From: Ferruginibacter sp.
Lineage (GTDB): Bacteria; Bacteroidota; Bacteroidia; Chitinophagales; Chitinophagaceae
Reading direction: 5' to 3'
DNA length: 34,678 bases
Assembly (NCBI RefSeq): GCF_028288465.1
Contig: NZ_JAQBNR010000065.1
Location: 1 to 34,678 of the forward strand
Shown here piece by piece: positions 18,246-27,819 of the stretch. Each line of letters opens with the position of its first letter. Within the stretch, counting starts at the first letter, position 1. The translations under genes and the position numbers were made by a program. A model generated the notes under the pieces. That model had not been told where the DNA came from. It made no database searches and was given only the letters and a program-made list of their open reading frames with translations.

Positions 18246-18797
18246 ATGAATTATTTAAACCCAATATCCTTTCAACCCATCCTTAAACAAGTATGTTTAA
18301 GTGCAATATTGTTATTGCCCTATTGCCAGTTACATGCACAGCAAAACACAAATTATTCCCTGCATGCAAATATCATTTACCGGGTTATAAAATATATAAA
18401 CTGGCCAAATACTAATAGCGGGTCCGGTGATTTTGTTATTGGCATTGTTGGTGATACTCCTTTGTTTGATGATCTTACCAGCGTTGTTGCCGGAAAAAAA
18501 GCAGGTAAGCAAAAAATTGTTGTTACAAGATTTCCTGCATCTGCAGCCGCTTTTAACTGCCATATATTATTTGTACCAGATGATGAAAGCAACCGTTTTA
18601 AAAAGATTTTAGCCAAAACTGTCAATACCCCCACTTTAATTATTTCTGAATCTGAAGGGTTTGCCAGCGAAGGTTCCTGCATCAATTTTGTGATCGCAGA
18701 AGATCACCTCAAACTGGAAATAAATAAAAGAAATATAGAAAACAGGCATTTAAAAATTGCATCGGAACTGTTGCAACTTGGCATTCCTGTAAAATAA
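18246..18797 (+). CDS. YfiR/DUF4154-family periplasmic protein (183 aa)
   Basis: A signal peptide is visible (hydrophobic LSAILLLPYCQLHAQ, about residues 18-32). The mature part matches the YfiR family (PF13689): ANIIYRVIKYINWP (the family's 'iYkF.kyv.WP' opening), FVIGIVGDTPLFDDL, FNCHILFVP, TLIISESEGFASEG and the closing SCINFVIAE...LKLEINKRNIENRHLKIASELLQLG. YfiR of Pseudomonas is a periplasmic repressor of the diguanylate cyclase YfiN. No GGDEF protein is present here, so the Bacteroidota homologue may instead report to the receptors or kinase downstream; that is inference. The stop is 24 bases before the first TonB receptor, so co-transcription is likely. Length is normal for the family. 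Confidence 0.85.
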   Translation: MNYLNPISFQPILKQVCLSAILLLPYCQLHAQQNTNYSLHANIIYRVIKYINWPNTNSGSGDFVIGIVGDTPLFDDLTSVVAGKKAGKQKIVVTRFPASAAAFNCHILFVPDDESNRFKKILAKTVNTPTLIISESEGFASEGSCINFVIAEDHLKLEINKRNIENRHLKIASELLQLGIPVK

Positions 18798-18821
18798 CAA
18801 AACCAGCATTCAAATACTACA

Positions 18822-21017
18822 ATGAAAAACCTATCCTTGATTTTAGCCCTTGTTTTAAGCGGACTTTTTACGCTGCATACGTATGGCCAGGATACCTCTA
18901 AAGTAACTGACTACGAGGCATTGAGTTTAAAAGATCTTTTAAACACAAAGATTGTTTCTGTTTCAAAAATAGCAGAATTACTGTTTGATGCACCATTATC
19001 TGCTTCCGTAATTTCAAAGGAAGATATTCAAAAAGCGGGTAGCGGTTCTATAATGGAAGCGTTAAGATTAGTACCGGGTGTTATTGTAAAAGAGCTGAAT
19101 AATGGAAATTACGAAATCCACCTGCGTGGAATAAACATACCACCCAATCCTACTTTTGAAGAAAATTCAACACCTACATTAGTGATGATCAACAACCGGC
19201 CCATCTATAGTTATCTTAAAGGCGGCACATTATGGGAAACCTTGCCTGTAGATTTAAATGATGTAGAAAAGATAGAGGTGATTAGGGGACCAGCCGGGGC
19301 TTTGTATGGTCCCAATGCAGTAAACGGAGTAATTAACATCATTACTGCTAAAACCAAAAGGGAGGGTTGGTATATGGTGGTAAATAACAGGCAGGGTAGT
19401 CTTGGAACATTTATCAACAATGCATCAGCAGGCTTTCAGTCAAAAAAATGGAGTGCTATTGCTTCGGGAAATTACCAGCATCGCAATCGCTCCCAAACAT
19501 CTTACTATGAATACAGCCGCAACAGCTACCTGGCAAACCCTGATTATTTTCTGAGTTTTCTTAACGATACCACCTTTACTAAAGATAATTACCCAGCGCC
19601 TCTTCTTGCCCAGGAAAAATATGCAGGCAACCTGGCTTTAAGTTTCAGGGAAAATGAGAATTTTAAGTTTAATGTAAACACAGGCTCCCAGCACAGTGTA
19701 GCGCAACGAACCAGTATTGAAAATCTTTCCACACCATTTAGTTTTTCTTCATCAGACAGCAGGTATATTAACGTAGATGCCTATTTACAAGGGATCACTG
19801 CACAGGTTTCTTTTAACAGGGGCCTGCAACTATCCGAATATTATCCAGGATCGAAATACCATTTTGAAAATATTGATTTAAACGTTGAATACAATTATAC
19901 AAAAAATAATTTTTCGTTGAAACCGGGTGTAAACTATCGCAGTTCAGTGTACGACGATACTAAGTACTCAGATGTTGCAAATAAAAAAGGCATGTTCAAT
20001 GCCAGGGGCCTGATCACAACCAAGTCAGCATCTCTGAGGGCAGAACAAAAACTGTTTAACAACAAGCTAAGGCTGGTGGGAGGAATTATGGCCAATAAAT
20101 TTAATTACCCGGACACCACATATCTTTCTTATGAGTTAGCTGCTACATACAAACTAAACAGGAAACATATATTTAGAGCAGTAATCTCCAGCGCTGCAAG
20201 GTCCGCTACTATTATTGATACCTATGTGAATAGGGTGCTGGTTACCTATCCTTTGGGCAATCACAGGTATGGACAAGTAGAGGTGAACGGAAACAAAAAT
20301 CTTAAACTGCAGGTGAGTGATATGATAGAAGTAGGCTATCGTGGTAATTTAAATAACAGGTTGCATGTTGACATAGAATTATTTACTACATGGTCAAAAA
20401 ACTACCGGTCATTTGTTAACCAGGCAATGTATACAAAGGTTATAAATGCAGACACCATTGAGGTAAATCCTTCTGTGCCTACTAATGTTCCAATCAGGAT
20501 TGTACAGAGTGGTATAACGGTTTCACTGACCTATGATTTAAAGAAAATAAAAATTTCGCCGTTTATTACCGTTCAGCATTCGCATGTAAAAAATTATTCT
20601 CCCTTTCTTACCATGCCAAATGGAGGTACAGGTGTTTTTGTAACTCCGGACCCTGTGCATAACAATATCTATTCAGGAATGGGAACAGGAGAAGAATTAA
20701 AAAATACCCCTGCAGTGTATGGAGGTGGTTCAATTAATTACATTGCCGGTAACAAATGGAATTTCAATATCTCTGGTTTCTATACATCATCCCAGGTATA
20801 TTCTCATTTTTCCAATACTATATACAACGATGGTGTAAGAGGTATTGATAATATTCATGCAAAGCTGATTTTAAATACAACTATCTCTTATGCACCGTCG
20901 AAAGGAGTGAGTATTTTCTGTACCGGGAAAAACTTATTGAATGATAAGGACAGGGAATTTTTTAGAACAGACGAAGTGCCTTTTATGCTGCAGGGAGGCT
21001 TGCATTATGAATTTTAG
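18822..21017 (+). CDS. TonB-dependent outer-membrane receptor, first tandem copy (731 aa)
   Basis: Signal peptide MKNLSLILALVLSGLFTLHT, cleaved near YGQD. A short conserved leader follows (ALSLKDLLNTKIVSVSK), then the plug domain (PF07715): APLSASVISKEDIQKAGSGS, MEALRLVPGVIV, IHLRGI, VMINNRPIY and VEKIEVIRGPAGALYGPNAV. The remainder is a 22-strand-type barrel ending in an aromatic Phe (GGLHYEF), as needed for outer-membrane insertion. It lacks the CarboxypepD_reg-like N-terminal domain and SusD partner of polysaccharide-uptake receptors. The 'LSLKDLLN..VxSVSK' leader belongs to a class often found next to YfiR-like proteins and sensor kinases. Substrate unknown. It is followed after 58 bases by a paralogue of similar length. 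Confidence 0.92.
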   Translation: MKNLSLILALVLSGLFTLHTYGQDTSKVTDYEALSLKDLLNTKIVSVSKIAELLFDAPLSASVISKEDIQKAGSGSIMEALRLVPGVIVKELNNGNYEIHLRGINIPPNPTFEENSTPTLVMINNRPIYSYLKGGTLWETLPVDLNDVEKIEVIRGPAGALYGPNAVNGVINIITAKTKREGWYMVVNNRQGSLGTFINNASAGFQSKKWSAIASGNYQHRNRSQTSYYEYSRNSYLANPDYFLSFLNDTTFTKDNYPAPLLAQEKYAGNLALSFRENENFKFNVNTGSQHSVAQRTSIENLSTPFSFSSSDSRYINVDAYLQGITAQVSFNRGLQLSEYYPGSKYHFENIDLNVEYNYTKNNFSLKPGVNYRSSVYDDTKYSDVANKKGMFNARGLITTKSASLRAEQKLFNNKLRLVGGIMANKFNYPDTTYLSYELAATYKLNRKHIFRAVISSAARSATIIDTYVNRVLVTYPLGNHRYGQVEVNGNKNLKLQVSDMIEVGYRGNLNNRLHVDIELFTTWSKNYRSFVNQAMYTKVINADTIEVNPSVPTNVPIRIVQSGITVSLTYDLKKIKISPFITVQHSHVKNYSPFLTMPNGGTGVFVTPDPVHNNIYSGMGTGEELKNTPAVYGGGSINYIAGNKWNFNISGFYTSSQVYSHFSNTIYNDGVRGIDNIHAKLILNTTISYAPSKGVSIFCTGKNLLNDKDREFFRTDEVPFMLQGGLHYEF

Positions 21018-21075
21018 AAAGCGATAAAAATTATCCGTGATAAAAAAGATCGGATCAGATCCAAAATCTACTAAA

Positions 21076-23286
21076 ATGAAAAACCGAACTGGAAAAAAAA
21101 TATTTTTAGTGCTCGCCGCTGCCACGCTGATGGTTGCAGAGGCATATAGCCAAATTGATACCGTAAAAGCAGCCGCTTACGAAGACCTGAGCCTAAAGGA
21201 CCTGCTCAACTTAAAAATCGTTTCTGTTTCTAAAAATTCTGAATCGCTGTTTGATGCGCCATTATCCGCATCCGTTATTACCAAAGAAGATATACGCAAG
21301 ACGGGATGCACCTCTATTATGGAGGCATTACGACTGATACCCGGAATGATAGTAAGGGAGCAAAGCAATGGCAATTATGATATTCACCTGCGTGGGATGG
21401 ACAATGTGCCTCCCAATTCCCCGTTTGACGGAAATGCAACTACTACGCTGGTTATGATAGATAGTCGCCCGATATACAACTATCTCAAAGGAGGCACTTT
21501 CTGGGAAACTTTACCGGTAGACATTAATGATGTGGAGAAGATAGAAGAGGTAAGAGGGCCTGCAGCGGCTTTATATGGCCCTAATGCTGTAAGTGGCGTT
21601 ATCAATATAATTACCCGGCAGGCAGAAAAAAATGGACTGTACCTGGTAGCAAATGCCAAACAAGGAAGCTATCAAACATTTATTAATAATGCATCGGTCG
21701 GTTTTCGGTCAAAGAAATGGAGTGTAGTAGCTTCCGGCAATTACCAGGGTCGTAATCGGACGCAGACTTCCTATTTTGAAATGTACAGAAACCGCTTGTT
21801 AAATAATCCGTCATACTTTATTGGTCTTTTGGGTGATACGACATCTAATGTAAATGAGTTGTATCCTGACCCCAGCCTTGCAATGGAGAAATATGGCGGT
21901 AACATTTTTTTGAACTATCATCCCTCTGAAAAAACAAAGATTTACCTTACTGCCGGCGTCCAGCATTCAATGGCACAAACAGTTTCTGCTGAAAATGGAA
22001 TTACACCTTTGAGCACTGTAGCCTCAGACAGCAGGTATGCCGACCTCAGGGTAAATATAAAAAAGATTACTGCCCAGGTTTCATATAATGAAGGCACTCA
22101 AATAACGAATTTTAACCCGGGCAACAAGTACGACTTCCACACTTTAGATGCCAATATAGAATATAATTATACCAAAGGTAAATTTTCACTTAAACCGGGG
22201 CTGAGTTACCGCAGCGCCATCTATGATGACACTAAATATTCAGACATCATAAACAAAACGGGGATTTTCAATGGAAGGGGCAAGATCACTTCACGATCTG
22301 CATCCCTCCGGGGAGAATACAAACTTATAAAAAATAAGCTGAGATTAGTAGCAGGGCTCTCTGCCAATACATTCAATTATCCGGATACTACCTGCATTTC
22401 GTATGAGTTTGCCACAACTTATAAACTCAATAAAAACCATTTGTTCCGGGCAGTTTACTCCCGTTCGCCAAGATCCTCCACTATTTACGACACTTATATT
22501 GACCAGACAATTGCTTATTATCAATCAGGGTATAAAAAATTTACCAGGTATGCTGTTGAGAGCAATAAAAACCTCAAACTGCTTACCGCTGATATGCTGG
22601 AAATTGGTTACCGGGGCAGCGTTACACGCACACTGTCTATTGATGTGGAAGTATTCGATATCAGGTCGAAAAATTATAACAGCCTTGTGAATAATGCACC
22701 GTACATAAAACTCAATGGTGGGGATACGTTGATGATATTGCCCCTTGTTCCAACAAATCTTCCGCTTACACTGCGGCAGCAGGGCATTACTGTTTCAATA
22801 ATTTATAACCGAAAAAAACTGCAGGTAAAACCATTTGTAACAGTACAGCAATCCAGGGCGAAAAATTATTCACCATTTCTAAATATGGCCGACGCACCGC
22901 CTGGGCCAATACAACTTAACCCGGCACAAAACAATATCTATTCAGGAATGGGAAATACAGTAACGCTGAAAAGTACGCCCGTTGTATTTGGTGGAGTTGT
23001 TGTCAATTACGTGCTTACGCAAAAATTTAATTTTAACCTGAACGCTTATTACTATGCTGGCCAAACTTATACCCACGTATCTAACACTGTATTCAATGAC
23101 GGAGTAAGGGGCATTGATCATATTCCTGCCAAATTGATTCTAAATGCAAACGTATCCTATGAGGCGGTGAAAGGCTTACAACTGTTTTGCAGTGCAAAAA
23201 ACATGTTGAATAACAAATCCAGGGAATTTTTTAAAACAGATGCTGTGCCATTTATGTTGCTGGGCGGGCTCAACTTTACTTTTTAA
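21076..23286 (+). CDS. TonB-dependent outer-membrane receptor, second tandem copy (736 aa)
   Basis: An in-frame GTG at 21037 would add 13 residues ahead of the signal peptide, so the ATG at 21076 (MKNRTGKKIFLVLAAATLMV, cleaved near AYSQ) is preferred. The layout is the same as in the upstream copy: leader LSLKDLLNLKIVSVSK, plug (APLSASVITKEDIRKTGCTS, MEALRLIPGMIV, VEKIEEVRGPAAALYGPNAV) and a barrel ending GGLNFTF. Similarity to the first copy is spread over the whole length (for example NNASVGFRSKKWSVVASGNY against NNASAGFQSKKWSAIASGNY), showing tandem gene duplication. A plug residue differs (KIEEVRGP versus KIEVIRGP). The kinase start lies 4 bases after the stop, which makes translational linkage very likely. 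Substrate unknown. Confidence 0.92.
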   Translation: MKNRTGKKIFLVLAAATLMVAEAYSQIDTVKAAAYEDLSLKDLLNLKIVSVSKNSESLFDAPLSASVITKEDIRKTGCTSIMEALRLIPGMIVREQSNGNYDIHLRGMDNVPPNSPFDGNATTTLVMIDSRPIYNYLKGGTFWETLPVDINDVEKIEEVRGPAAALYGPNAVSGVINIITRQAEKNGLYLVANAKQGSYQTFINNASVGFRSKKWSVVASGNYQGRNRTQTSYFEMYRNRLLNNPSYFIGLLGDTTSNVNELYPDPSLAMEKYGGNIFLNYHPSEKTKIYLTAGVQHSMAQTVSAENGITPLSTVASDSRYADLRVNIKKITAQVSYNEGTQITNFNPGNKYDFHTLDANIEYNYTKGKFSLKPGLSYRSAIYDDTKYSDIINKTGIFNGRGKITSRSASLRGEYKLIKNKLRLVAGLSANTFNYPDTTCISYEFATTYKLNKNHLFRAVYSRSPRSSTIYDTYIDQTIAYYQSGYKKFTRYAVESNKNLKLLTADMLEIGYRGSVTRTLSIDVEVFDIRSKNYNSLVNNAPYIKLNGGDTLMILPLVPTNLPLTLRQQGITVSIIYNRKKLQVKPFVTVQQSRAKNYSPFLNMADAPPGPIQLNPAQNNIYSGMGNTVTLKSTPVVFGGVVVNYVLTQKFNFNLNAYYYAGQTYTHVSNTVFNDGVRGIDHIPAKLILNANVSYEAVKGLQLFCSAKNMLNNKSREFFKTDAVPFMLLGGLNFTF

Positions 23287-23290
23287 TTGT

Positions 23291-25357
23291 ATGAAAAAAA
23301 AAAGCCGGATCAGTATCAGCGTTAAACAAAGAATTTACCTCAGCTTTTCAGTTTTGGTATTACTATTTGTAGTGAATGGGATCATAACTATTGTTACTTT
23401 AAACAGTAATAAAAAATTGTCCAATAACATCTCTGCAGTTATCGAACCTTCCCTTCAATCAATTGAAGATTTTGAAAATATACTTGTCAACTCTAAAATG
23501 TACACTACCAACTGGGTATTCCTGAGATCAAACCAGAACGATAAAGATGCCTTGCTAAAACTTCATAACACAGCGTATCCAAAACTGAAAGCAAAATTGA
23601 ATTCGCTGATTCCGGATTGGGATAACAGGTCAATGGCAGACAGTTTACAGCAGGTGTTTGTAAATTTCGAACAACTCCTGCTCGTGGAAAAAAAGCTGAT
23701 GGCCTCTTTGAAAAAATTTGAAGACTATGATGATCCTGTTATTAAGCTGGAAGCAGAAGCAATAGTAGAAGATGAGTTGCTTCCACGAACTTCGGCACTG
23801 ATGAATGCACTTGGTAAGGTTGCTTCTTTTGAGCGGGAGCTAAGAACTCAAAATAATAATTCGCTGGAACATTCTTCCATGACCTTGAGAACGCTGATCT
23901 CTGTATTGGCTTTTATTATTGTGGGGATCGGGATTTTTCTTTCCCTGTACATGAGTAAAGCAATCATCAGTCCCATCAATAAGATCAGGCATATCGTAAA
24001 CGATCTTGGAAAAGGGATCATCCGTAAAGTAGATCACAAAGTAAGCACCGATGAAATTGGCAGCATGGTACTCTCTGTCAATAATCTTTCTGAAAAACTC
24101 CAGGCAATGGCAACTTTTGCTTCGGAAATAGGTCAAAAAAATTTCAATACTTATTTTGAACCACTCAGTGCAGACGATAGTTTAGGAATAGCTCTTGTTG
24201 CCATGCGTGACAATATCAAACTGAGCGATGCTAAATTGAATGATGCACAGCACATAGCTCGTATAGGCAGCTGGGAGAGGGATATTAAAACAAATAAAAT
24301 GACCTTGTCGGATGAGATGCTTAATATAATTGAAGTTGATCCTTCTACTTTTGATTTTCATTTTTCAAGCATAATTAAATTAATGCACCCGGATGATGTG
24401 GAGCATGCAATGACCATCAACAGGGAAAACTTATACATGGAACCTGTTCCGTATGAATGCAGGATCATTACTGCTAAAGGGGTAATCAAATATGTTTTTG
24501 TAGAAACAAAAATAGTGCTGGGTGCATTGGGTGAACCGGAAAAAACCTTTGGAATTATTCAGGATATTACAAAACGCAAAGCCGATGAAGAATTACTGCG
24601 GCAATCAGAAGCCTCCCTTGAAATAAATAATAAGGAATTGCTTCAAAAGAATAAAGAACTGGAACAATTTGCGTATGTGGCATCACATGACCTGCAGGAA
24701 CCATTGCGTACCACGTCCAGTTTTGTACAATTACTGCAACGGAAATACCGGGGAAGACTGGATGACAATGCAGATAAATACCTTACTTATATTATGAACG
24801 CTTCGGACAGGATGCAGGTACTTATAAAAGACCTGCTTGATTATTCACTGATCGGCAGCAAGAAAACATTCAAAAAAATTGACTGCAATTCAATCCTGCA
24901 GGAAGTGCAGGCTGACCTGGGAACTGCTATTGCTGAAGCACATGCAGAAATCATAGTTGAAGAGTTGCCATTGATTAATGGTTACAACAGCGAGATCAAA
25001 CAACTCTTTCAAAACTTAATAATGAATGCTGTCAAGTTCAGGAAAAAAGATGTATCCCCCCAAATAAAAATTGCTTCACTCAAAAATGATGACTACTGGG
25101 AATTCACAGTAAAAGACAATGGCATCGGGATAGATGAACAGCATAAGGACAGGATATTTTTGATCTTCCAGCGGCTTCATACCAGGACAGTGTATGAAGG
25201 GTCTGGTATAGGTCTTAGTCATTGTAAAAAAATCGTTGAACTCCACGGCGGCAGGATCTGGATCGAATCCAAACCGGGAGAAGGAACTACTTTTCATTTT
25301 ACCATTCATAAGAAAATTGGTCTTGAAAGAGCAAAGGAATTGTCTATTGCCTGTTGA
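23291..25357 (+). CDS. Transmembrane sensor histidine kinase: periplasmic helical domain, HAMP, PAS, kinase (688 aa)
   Basis: The ATG at 23291 (MKKKSRISISVKQRIYLSFS) is preferred over the longer frame from 23240, which overlaps the receptor gene and lacks sense before TM1. TM1 is at about 15-37, followed by an all-helical periplasmic domain of about 160 residues (4-helix-bundle, chemoreceptor-like). TM2 is at about 201-221 (LISVLAFIIVGIGIFLSLYM), then HAMP (SPINKIRHIVNDL), a PAS_3-type domain at about 315-430 (ARIGSWERDI, MHPDDVEHAM, GIIQDITKRK) and a coiled coil. The H-box is ASHDLQEPLRT with His466. The HATPase shows NLIMNAVKFRKKD, DNGIGI and GSGIGLSHCKKIVELHGG. This is the Cph1-like 'SHDLQEPLR' kinase class, which usually signals to Rcp-type receivers such as those encoded downstream. 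It is the last gene of the YfiR-receptor cluster. Confidence 0.9.
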   Translation: MKKKSRISISVKQRIYLSFSVLVLLFVVNGIITIVTLNSNKKLSNNISAVIEPSLQSIEDFENILVNSKMYTTNWVFLRSNQNDKDALLKLHNTAYPKLKAKLNSLIPDWDNRSMADSLQQVFVNFEQLLLVEKKLMASLKKFEDYDDPVIKLEAEAIVEDELLPRTSALMNALGKVASFERELRTQNNNSLEHSSMTLRTLISVLAFIIVGIGIFLSLYMSKAIISPINKIRHIVNDLGKGIIRKVDHKVSTDEIGSMVLSVNNLSEKLQAMATFASEIGQKNFNTYFEPLSADDSLGIALVAMRDNIKLSDAKLNDAQHIARIGSWERDIKTNKMTLSDEMLNIIEVDPSTFDFHFSSIIKLMHPDDVEHAMTINRENLYMEPVPYECRIITAKGVIKYVFVETKIVLGALGEPEKTFGIIQDITKRKADEELLRQSEASLEINNKELLQKNKELEQFAYVASHDLQEPLRTTSSFVQLLQRKYRGRLDDNADKYLTYIMNASDRMQVLIKDLLDYSLIGSKKTFKKIDCNSILQEVQADLGTAIAEAHAEIIVEELPLINGYNSEIKQLFQNLIMNAVKFRKKDVSPQIKIASLKNDDYWEFTVKDNGIGIDEQHKDRIFLIFQRLHTRTVYEGSGIGLSHCKKIVELHGGRIWIESKPGEGTTFHFTIHKKIGLERAKELSIAC

Positions 25358-25475
25358 CGGTACCGTATACCCAAATGTCACTATTATTACTGTTACCAAC
25401 CATGATCATATTTTTTTATCATAAAAATACTACCTGTTGAAAAATGCCAATGAAACTTAACGCTAAACTTATATT

Positions 25476-27800
25476 GTGAAGAATTATTCTTGTTTTTTTG
25501 TTTTGATCTTTTTGTATTTTATATGCCTGTATGGGTATGCTCAAAACAATACACCCAAATTTAAACACCTCAATACAAATGATGGCCTTTCCCAGGGGCA
25601 TGTAAGTGCAATTCTGAAGGATAAAAAAGGTTTTATGTGGTTTGCCACTGATGAAGGGCTTAACAAATACGATGGGTACAGGTTTGTCACTTACAAACAT
25701 AATCCTGAAAAAACTTCCAGCATCAGCACTAATTTTGTTTCTGATATATTGGAAGATAAATCCGGAAATCTGTGGATTGGCACTAAAAGCGGACTGGATA
25801 AGTTTGACAGGAAAGCAGACTCATTTGTGCATTACAGCCCGGGAAAAGCAGGTAGTGTTATTGTAAAAGATATTTACGAAGATCATAAAAACAGGATATG
25901 GATCGGTACTACTACCGGGCTCTGCTTATTTAATACAGCAAAAGGAAGTTTTATCGGTTACAGGCATAAGGCAGATGAAAACAGTATCAGTAATGATATG
26001 ATTTACCGGATAACAGAAGACAAAGATGGCAACCTGTGGATCGCCACACAGGATGGCTTAAATGTTTTATATCCCGAAAAAGGACAATTTTTTTGCTATA
26101 AAAATGAACCGGGAAATAATAAAAGTATTGGGGCCAATTGGATAAAGTCGGTATATAAAGATACTAAGGGTAATATATGGGCAGGTACACAGGGAAGTGG
26201 AATTGCCTTATTCAATTCAAAGGATAATAGTTTCACCAACTTCAGGCATAATGATGCAAAATCCAACAGCATCAGCCACAATGATATTTTAAGTTTTGCG
26301 GAAGACAGTAAAGGGAATCTTTGGGTGGGTACCGAAAACGGGGGGATCAGTGTGCTTAATTATGCAACGGGTTCATTTGCACATTACCAGTCAGACATCA
26401 ATGATAATAGCAGCCTCAGCAGTAATTCTGTTTACTGTATTTATAAAGATGATATAAATAATTTGTGGGTAGGCACATTTTCAGGAGGAATTAACATGTT
26501 ACCTTTTTACGGCGATAAGGTCAGGAAGTTTCGGCAAATACCAGGGAACGAAAATGCTTTAAGCAGTAATATTGTTTTGTGTATTACCGGTGATAGTAAT
26601 GGGACTATATGGATCGGTACTGATGGTGGCGGGCTAAACCGCTTTGATAAAAAACTGGAGCGTTTCAGTCATTACCGGCACGACAGCAGGAACAAAAATA
26701 GCATTAGCAGCGACTATGTATTATCAGTAGTTGAAGTGGAGCCGGGCATTCTTGGCATCGGTTACCACCGTGGCGGTTTTGATCTGTATAATATAAAAAC
26801 AGGTGTTTTTACACACTACCTGCCGGATAAGCATAATACAAATAGTCTATCTGCACTTACTGTAAATGCTGTTTTTAAAGATCGGTTGGGGTTGCTGTGG
26901 CTGGGCACCTGGGGAGAAGGCATAGATGTATTTGACCGGAAAACAAACTCTTTTATACATTATAAAAATAACCCTGCAGACAGTAACAGTATCAATAACA
27001 ATTTTATTAATAACATCCGTGAAGACAAGACCGGTAATATATGGGTGGGTACAGAGGCAGGGTTAAATTTATTTAACAGGAAAACGAAACAGTTTATCCG
27101 CTATGCCAATAATTCGGTCAATACAAAAAGTTTAAGCCATAATGCAGTAGAATCAATGCTTACTGATAAAGCCGGGAATATCTGGATTGCAACAGGTGGT
27201 GGCTTAAACCTGTTTGAACCGAAAACAAACAGTTTTAAAATATACACGGAGAAAGACGGCCTTTCAAATAACATGATACGGGGTATACTGGAAGATAACC
27301 ACGGAGATCTTTGGGTAAGTTCAAACCACGGGCTGTCTAAATTGAATCTTCATACTAAAACCGTCCGTAATTATGAGGCCTCTGATGGCTTGCAGGGCGA
27401 TGAATTTAAGTCAGGGTGTGTTTATAAAGCGCCGGACGGCCAGCTATTTTTTGGAGGGGCAAATGGGCTAAATGTTTTTTACCCGGATAGTATATCAGAC
27501 AATAATTATATTCCTCCTGTTTATATTACCGGCTTTCAAATTTTTAACAAGCCTGTTGCTGTTGGAAATACAACCGGCAATTTACTGAAGCAGCAGATCA
27601 GTGAAACCAAAGAAATTATTCTCTCTTACAAACAATCCGTTCTCACCTTTGAATTTTCGGCACTGAATTTTACATTACCCGAAAAAAATCAGTACGCTTA
27701 CAAATTGGAAGGTTTTGATAAAGAGTGGACTACGTGGGCAATAAAAGAACTGCTACCTACACTAACCTGGATGCCGGGGAATACATTTTTCATGTTGTAG
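25476..27800 (+). CDS. Propeller sensor kinase, first copy, N-terminal fragment: two propellers and partial Y_Y_Y (frameshifted)
   Basis: It starts at GTG 25476 with a signal peptide (NYSCFFVLIFLYFICLYGYAQ). Fourteen Reg_prop repeats follow (pattern D..GNLWIGT..GL..FD....F.HY), fitting two seven-bladed beta-propellers. From about residue 660 there is the beginning of a Y_Y_Y domain (PF07495: VYITGFQIFNKPVAVG, YAYKLEGFDKEW). The frame then leaves the conserved path at about 27735 and ends at a chance stop (27798-27800). One missing base near 27734-27738 restores GNKRTATYTNLDAGEYIFHV. Together with the ORF at 27820-28746 this is the counterpart of the intact 1094-aa kinase at 29301. It would be periplasmic and ligand-sensing. 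Either a true pseudogene or an assembly error; see findings. Confidence 0.85.
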   Translation: MKNYSCFFVLIFLYFICLYGYAQNNTPKFKHLNTNDGLSQGHVSAILKDKKGFMWFATDEGLNKYDGYRFVTYKHNPEKTSSISTNFVSDILEDKSGNLWIGTKSGLDKFDRKADSFVHYSPGKAGSVIVKDIYEDHKNRIWIGTTTGLCLFNTAKGSFIGYRHKADENSISNDMIYRITEDKDGNLWIATQDGLNVLYPEKGQFFCYKNEPGNNKSIGANWIKSVYKDTKGNIWAGTQGSGIALFNSKDNSFTNFRHNDAKSNSISHNDILSFAEDSKGNLWVGTENGGISVLNYATGSFAHYQSDINDNSSLSSNSVYCIYKDDINNLWVGTFSGGINMLPFYGDKVRKFRQIPGNENALSSNIVLCITGDSNGTIWIGTDGGGLNRFDKKLERFSHYRHDSRNKNSISSDYVLSVVEVEPGILGIGYHRGGFDLYNIKTGVFTHYLPDKHNTNSLSALTVNAVFKDRLGLLWLGTWGEGIDVFDRKTNSFIHYKNNPADSNSINNNFINNIREDKTGNIWVGTEAGLNLFNRKTKQFIRYANNSVNTKSLSHNAVESMLTDKAGNIWIATGGGLNLFEPKTNSFKIYTEKDGLSNNMIRGILEDNHGDLWVSSNHGLSKLNLHTKTVRNYEASDGLQGDEFKSGCVYKAPDGQLFFGGANGLNVFYPDSISDNNYIPPVYITGFQIFNKPVAVGNTTGNLLKQQISETKEIILSYKQSVLTFEFSALNFTLPEKNQYAYKLEGFDKEWTTWAIKELLPTLTWMPGNTFFML

Positions 27801-27819
27801 GGAGTAATAATGATGGAGT

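Noticed and set aside
21037..21075. GTG start giving a 13-residue N-terminal extension of the second TonB receptor
   Set aside because: The extension is polar (IKKIGSDPKSTK) and would precede the signal peptide; the ATG at 21076 places the signal peptide at the N-terminus.
23240..23290. Longer start for the HAMP-PAS kinase overlapping the receptor gene
   Set aside because: The added residues only restate the receptor's last codons in another frame; ATG 23291 gives a normal MKKK start before TM1.
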